Positions 28,376 through 32,883 of a stretch of 32,883 bases of DNA are shown in pieces. The stretch spans positions 1 to 32,883 of the forward strand of contig JAQGDQ010001600.1 in the NCBI GenBank assembly GCA_030141605.1, in the 5' to 3' direction. Made by a program: the position numbers and the translations under genes. The notes beneath the pieces were generated by a model. That model had not been told where the DNA came from. It was given only the letters and a program-made list of their open reading frames with translations, and did not search any database. Position 1 is the first letter of the stretch; every line of letters begins with the position of its first letter. Origin of the DNA: Tubiluchus corallicola (taxonomy: Eukaryota > Priapulida > Priapulimorpha > Priapulimorphida > Tubiluchidae).

Positions 28376-29083
28376 ATTCCTGAAAATATGTTAATTTATA
28401 CCAAACGTCAAATTACAGATTATGTTTCTTATACCTGGGCAACTAAATATAGGCATGTTATGCAATTTCGAGGAGATAATGTTGAAATACAGAATATAAA
28501 ATGTACACCCTTAAATTTGCCACTTGGAAATAATGAAAGGAAAATAGAATCCATTGCCATGTCCTTTTTAACTGGCCAGGGGAATTTTAACTGCTTTTTG
28601 TATAGACTTAATATGTGTGATACTAGTTTATGTCCATGTGGAGAAGAAGAGCAAACTCCTCAGCACATTTTATTCAGATGTAATAAAATAGATAATGCAA
28701 AAAGAATGCCGTTCATGGAAATAGCTGATGCCAATTATACACGTAATATTATGCTTCAATCTGATAAAAATTTAATAATGGCTTTCACTAACCTGATCAG
28801 GGACAATTTTATACTAAGTAACTGTTAATTTAGGCCCGCTATAGTATAAAAAAAATAAATTATGTAGTTGTGTAAAGTTAATTTGTTTGTATAATACTTG
28901 TGATTCGTTTGAAATTATATCTAATTTAAGTATAAAATGTTATTCGTTGTACATAGTGTGAAACTGGATTTAAAAGATTTGTTATGTGAAAATGTAATTT
29001 GTTGATCTGAGCCTGCAAAAAGAGGCACCTTTGTGTATATATATTCATTTCTTTAATAAAGATTTATTATTATTATTATATAA
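28340..29083 (+). mobile_element. Inverted copy of the LINE 3' end (right arm)
   Basis: Reverse-complement copy of 26347-27090, with the last 146 codons of ORF2 on the plus strand (28388-28828, stop TAA) and the AATAAAG/(TTA)n tail near 29053-29083. It has no RT domain because the arm begins downstream of it. Confidence 0.85.
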
Positions 29084-29729
29084 TTTATCTTTTACGTTGC
29101 TGATTATTACAGTACGAGACGGATCATAAATGGTTTTGGTTAATTTCATTTTGTCGTCAGACTTGTTTTCTGTTGACAGCTTGGCACTATTCTCGGCTCT
29201 AGGCATCGATACTATATCACTCCACAATGGTTTTGAGCTGCAGCTCATTTTATTGTCTAGAGCTTCAAGTTTATCACTCAACTGGCTAATTCTAGTTTCA
29301 AAATCGGACTGACAGACAGTTTGCTTTCCCGACAGAATATTCAGGACCTCAGTTATTTGATTTCTGTCGTTGCATAATTTAATCAAATTGATGGCTGCGG
29401 TTTTTAAATCAGCTATAATTTTGTCTTCAGGGTTTGCACTGTTTTCTTTGTTTTCAGTTTAAGTGAAGTATAGGCTAGTGTCCGAAGTAACTGTAGCCCT
29501 ACTGTCTAAGGAAATACATGTTAAGTCGCTGACAGAATTTCGCCTATTGTTCTCATCTAGGTGATTGTTCTCGCATTTGCTGCAGACAACAGCGCAGAGT
29601 CTTGCAAGACGTACTGGTGATTTAGCAGACCGGCAAAACTCACAACTTTTTCTTTCTCTAGCTTGTTTGCTAGAATCGGTCGATTGACTACTAAGTGGGG
29701 ATACTTCCCCGGGGCCTCACCCTCCATGG
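29084..29729 (-). pseudogene. Inverted copy of the LINE ORF1-like remnant (right arm)
   Basis: Reverse complement of the left-arm remnant, with the same in-frame stop. It carries the one-base differences between arms: CCATGG instead of CCCTGG near 29727 and one base fewer near 29748. Confidence 0.5.
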
Positions 29730-30157
29730 GGCCTCGCGCCAAGGTAAACTTTTTTTTGCTTTATGCGAACATACTGCCTCCTCTCTTTCTCTTGCCCCAC
29801 GCGCGCCGTTTGCCAGTATTAACAAGTATTAAGGACTGGTCTTGAGAATAAAGCAGTTTTTCTTTCAATTGTTCTTTCCTTTAACAACTGTATAACTCCA
29901 TATTTTCTCTTCGAAAATGCTTCTCCGGCGTTCTAGCAGTTCAAAAATTTTCTGGGCGCCAATCATGGTAGTAATCGCCCCCCGGCGCTTCAATGCCCCC
30001 CCCCCCCCATGGGGCCTCACACGCCCCACTTCCCCGGGCCTCGCCTAGGCTGAAATAGGCCCTGGGTCTTTGTGACTCATTGTTCAGGCAAATCACAACG
30101 ATTATTGCCACCACCCCAATGGGCGCCAAAATAGCTCAACATTAGCGATTGCTACAC

Positions 30158-30567
30158 CTATTTTGTCGTTTTTTCACGTTTTCTCCAAAAACTTTCAACA
30201 GCACGAAAAAGATATTATCATAAACCAAAAGTATATATATTCACACACGTTTTAGTATGAATGACTTCACAGCATAACCAGTATAATAGCCACAAATTTC
30301 AAGAAATCTGCAAGAGCAATTAGCACAACTAGGTTACAATCTTGCGCATGCGCACACAAATTTTAGTTCAGGCCCTACAATGACTCTACAATTGATTCTA
30401 CAGTGTCCTAGAGTTTAAACTGGGTCTCTGAATCGGCTTTCAAAGCTGAATTACGCAACACGACGCACGAAGATGCAACTCAAGAGTTACGAAATTATGG
30501 TGCTACCAGACGATCCATCGGTTCGTGTGCAGCTACTTCCTCAAGTCTCGATATATATTCAACAAAA
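30158..30567 (+). promoter_or_regulatory. Second SLC17 promoter copy (right arm)
   Basis: Mirror of the left promoter region, with the NRF-1-like TGCGCATGCGCA at 30343-30354 and the overlapping upstream ATG at 30473-30475. It drives, if active, the plus-strand partial copy to the right. Confidence 0.4.
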
Positions 30568-30568
30568 G
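30468..30568 (+). other. SLC17 5' exon, second copy
   Basis: Same sequence and donor (AAAAG|GTGCGT after 30568) as the left copy, with the same ambiguity of the start codon. The 5' limit is approximate. Confidence 0.45.
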
Positions 30569-30800
30569 GTGCGTTAGCAAATCGGTGGACTTTGACAGCA
30601 TCTTGTTTTACGCCATTCTTTTCGTACGTTCGTTTGATTTTCGCTCACTTTATATGCCTTCTTTAATTCCTTTATATCTTTCTTGCAAAAATTGATTCTT
30701 CCAATATACTCGCATATATTTTGTTTGTTATCGATGCTACTATTGTTGCTGTATTTCCCGTGGCTTAGTTTGCCCACAACTTTTGTTTGCTTTTTTACAG

Positions 30801-31024
30801 GTCCGATGTTATTCTCGGCCAGGTTTGGTCTAGCCTTGATACTTTTTTTTGGAAATGTCGTGGTATATTTACTCAGATTTAACATGAGCATCGCAATAGT
30901 CTGCATGGTAAATAACACATGGGTTAGGGAACTGACCACAAATTCTGCAAACTACATCAACAATGGTACAGCAAAGTATGGACAGTGTCCGGTGGAAGAT
31001 GATGACACAGCGACTGCTGTCTTT
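30801..31024 (+). CDS. SLC17 exon 2, second (inverted) copy
   Basis: Acceptor TTTTTACAG|GTCCG and donor GTCTTT|GTATGA. It encodes the same N-terminus and first helix as 24405-24628. No disabling difference is seen. Confidence 0.85.
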
Positions 31025-31442
31025 GTATGATTATAGTACTTATAAGTAGTTGTAATATTATTCAAATATATTAGCTATCTAGGATGAAACTGCTGCCATT
31101 TCGGAATTAAGTTAAAATTATTGGCAACAGCTGTCTAATAGCGTACGAAGACGAAGTTTTGAAAACACAGGCCCTGGTGATGGGTGAGTTCTAACAAAAT
31201 TTAATCCTAGTAACTCGGCTCTGCTTAGATCAGCTGCATTGCCTGCATAGTTTCTCGGCAGAAAATTAAAAATCTGGGGTCCGAATCGATTTTCAGTGGA
31301 ATGGAATTTGTGTTCAAGTAGAAATTGTGAATCAGTCACACGTAGTAATGGTTAAATGGATTGGTACTAAAATGTTATAAATTTATGAAGTTATAAAATT
31401 GACAACAGCAGATTTTAGACTTTAATGGTGACCATTTTTTAG

Positions 31443-31676
31443 TCAGGAACTTTCACGTGGGAGAAACCAGTTCAAGGACTAATTCTTAGCTCTTTTTTCT
31501 GGGGCTACTTGGTCGCTCAAATTCCTGGAGGATGGCTGGCTTTGCGGTACGGAGGGCGATTAATCTACGGGTTTTCTTTACTGATAGTTAGCTTGTTGGC
31601 ACTGGTCATACCTGTAGCAGCTAACTACAGTTACATAACATTAATTGCAGTAAGAATCATGCAAGGAATTTTTGAG
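31443..31676 (+). CDS. SLC17 exon 3, second copy
   Basis: 78 codons with GGWLALRYGGR, intact splice sites (TTTTTTAG|TCAGG; GAG|GTAAGA), mirror of 23753-23986. Confidence 0.88.
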
Positions 31677-32314
31677 GTAAGATTTGTTTGTGAAATATTC
31701 AAAAATATTAAAATCGATTTCAGACAATACTTATTAGTATTTGACGAGTAAAATCCCAGAAAAAACATTTAGGAACATATTTTAATTGGTAGCGCATAAA
31801 CGTGAGTTCCGCGCAGTGTCGTATTTACAATAGTTTACCTTTCCTAATACCTGCATGTTGTTTTCCACATTATAATCTCGTTTTGTTGTATCTACACACC
31901 TGTATAGCGCATAAACCCTGTTATTTTGACTTTTATAATGATGGCGCTTTTCACTTATTTGTTAAATGTGGCATTCTTGTAGGGCTCGTTTCTAAAATAT
32001 TGGTATTCGGTCAACTCCACTGTTGGTTTCAAAGAGAGAAAAAGGCAAATTAGATCGAAAAAAGCTGCCGTGGAATAAATGCTATGCAATTTTGTGTATA
32101 CGTCTTGATTATAATTACAACAAAATAAGACCACTTAGTGCCGAATGTGGACGTAGCTGTACAGAGCACATTTTGTCATTCAGGGTAATTATACAAAGAA
32201 GCAAAAATTGTTACATGATGATGTAAAATTTGTTATGTTGCCTAATGCTACATTATTACGTAATGAGCCTCCTGTTACATGAGGCGCTTTAACAATATTC
32301 TTATTTTTCTGTAG

Positions 32315-32402
32315 AGCGTAACGCAACCAGCTCTCCAGGTATTATTGGGAGCTTGGGCGCCTCCACTGGAACGATCTAAACTAGTCGCATTCACAATTGC
32401 AG
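32315..32402 (+). CDS. SLC17 exon 4, second copy
   Basis: The 88-nt exon with WAPPLERSK, acceptor CTGTAG|AGCG and donor TTGCAG|GTAAGA, mirror of 23027-23114. Confidence 0.88.
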
Positions 32403-32494
32403 GTAAGAGATTATGACATGACATTGAACTTCACAGGTTAAAAAAATTATCATCTTTAGCTAAATGTAGACTCAACCTCATTGTATTTTTTCAG

Positions 32495-32581
32495 GATATT
32501 CAGTTGGTAATGTTGTGGTGTTTCCTTTAGGAGCAGCAATCTGTCACTATATAGGATGGGAGGCAGTTTTTTACATCACAG
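32495..32581 (+). CDS. SLC17 exon 5, second copy (last exon inside the window)
   Basis: The 87-nt exon ends at ATCACAG|GTAAAC. The next exon is not in the window. If the duplication ends here the copy is a truncated gene with five exons; if the arm continues through the LTR element the rest may follow outside. Confidence 0.85.
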
Positions 32582-32876
32582 GTAAACCTAATTATCATCG
32601 TATAGATAATTAGAGACATGTCCAAAAAGAAAAAAATGCCACAATTCCAGCAGTTCAATTTCTATTATGTACTGACGTTAAGACTATTAAATATTAAGTA
32701 TACAATATTAAAAGAAAGGACAAATCACGTAGCATGTTGGGTTATTTTATTGTTGCCCACTTAAACTTAGAGAAATATAACAAAGAAATTTATAAAAGTT
32801 TATAAAAAAAACTGCCTTTAAAGCGTAAAGTTGATTTATGCTACCGCCGTATAGAAATTTTCAGGTGTGGTGGTAG

Positions 32877-32883
32877 CTGCCTG
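32877..32883 (-). repeat. Target duplication plus first two LTR bases at the window end
   Basis: CTGCC|TG: reverse complement of CA|GGCAG. In the empty site the bases after CTGCC would be AT (reverse complement of the ATGGCAG left flank), so TG points to a filled site in this arm too. It rests on two bases only. Confidence 0.5.

Larger units (their letters stand above)
28340..32883 (-). repeat. Right arm of the 4.5-kb inverted repeat
   Basis: 4544 bp, reverse complement of 22546-27090. It runs to the last base of the window, so its real outer limit is unknown. Its last seven bases, CTGCCTG, equal the GGCAG target duplication plus the first two bases of the LTR in reverse complement. Confidence 0.95.

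Overview
The window is animal-type nuclear DNA, probably from an invertebrate. It is AT-rich, its genes have GT-AG introns and animal gene families, and the spacers hold LINE and LTR retrotransposons, minisatellites and TA-rich microsatellites. The Ty3/gypsy-like element has a Gmr1-type domain order (integrase before RNase H). That order was first described in deuterostomes, so it is only a hint about the host. No bacterial operon, tRNA, rRNA or CRISPR was seen.

Layout: 1-2.7 kb is repeat-rich, with a 168-bp coding-like tandem repeat, a proline-rich frame, a 94-bp direct repeat, GC-rich short-period repeats and a possible retroelement 3' tail. A complete single-exon cytochrome P450 lies at 4376-5884 (+). 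An unrecognised two-exon gene (333 aa, splice phases agree) lies at 9022-7118 (-). From 24861 down to 10248 (-) runs an SLC17 (sialin/vesicular-type anion transporter) gene. Nine coding exons can be joined in phase for a 492-residue product if translation starts in exon 2. Its fifth coding intron carries a 7.8-kb LTR retrotransposon (14716-22547) in the same orientation, with a 5-bp target duplication (GGCAG), LTRs that appear to differ by one substitution and two indels, a tRNA-Leu-like primer site and one 1292-codon ORF.

Two things stand out. First, the retrotransposon ORF runs Gag - zinc knuckle - protease - integrase - RNase H with no reverse transcriptase, yet the frame is open. It looks like an in-frame RT deletion, possibly a non-autonomous element that moved recently. 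Second, 22546-27090 and 28340-32883 are inverted copies of each other (about 4.54 kb per arm, spacer 1249 bp). The promoter and first five exons of the SLC17 gene are therefore present twice, head to head. The fold-back junction lies inside a damaged LINE, with short homology at the breakpoint. The right arm stops at the window end, 2 nt into where the LTR would begin, so the second copy probably also carries the LTR element and the sequence may have ended there because of that repeat. An assembly fold-back cannot be excluded from sequence alone.
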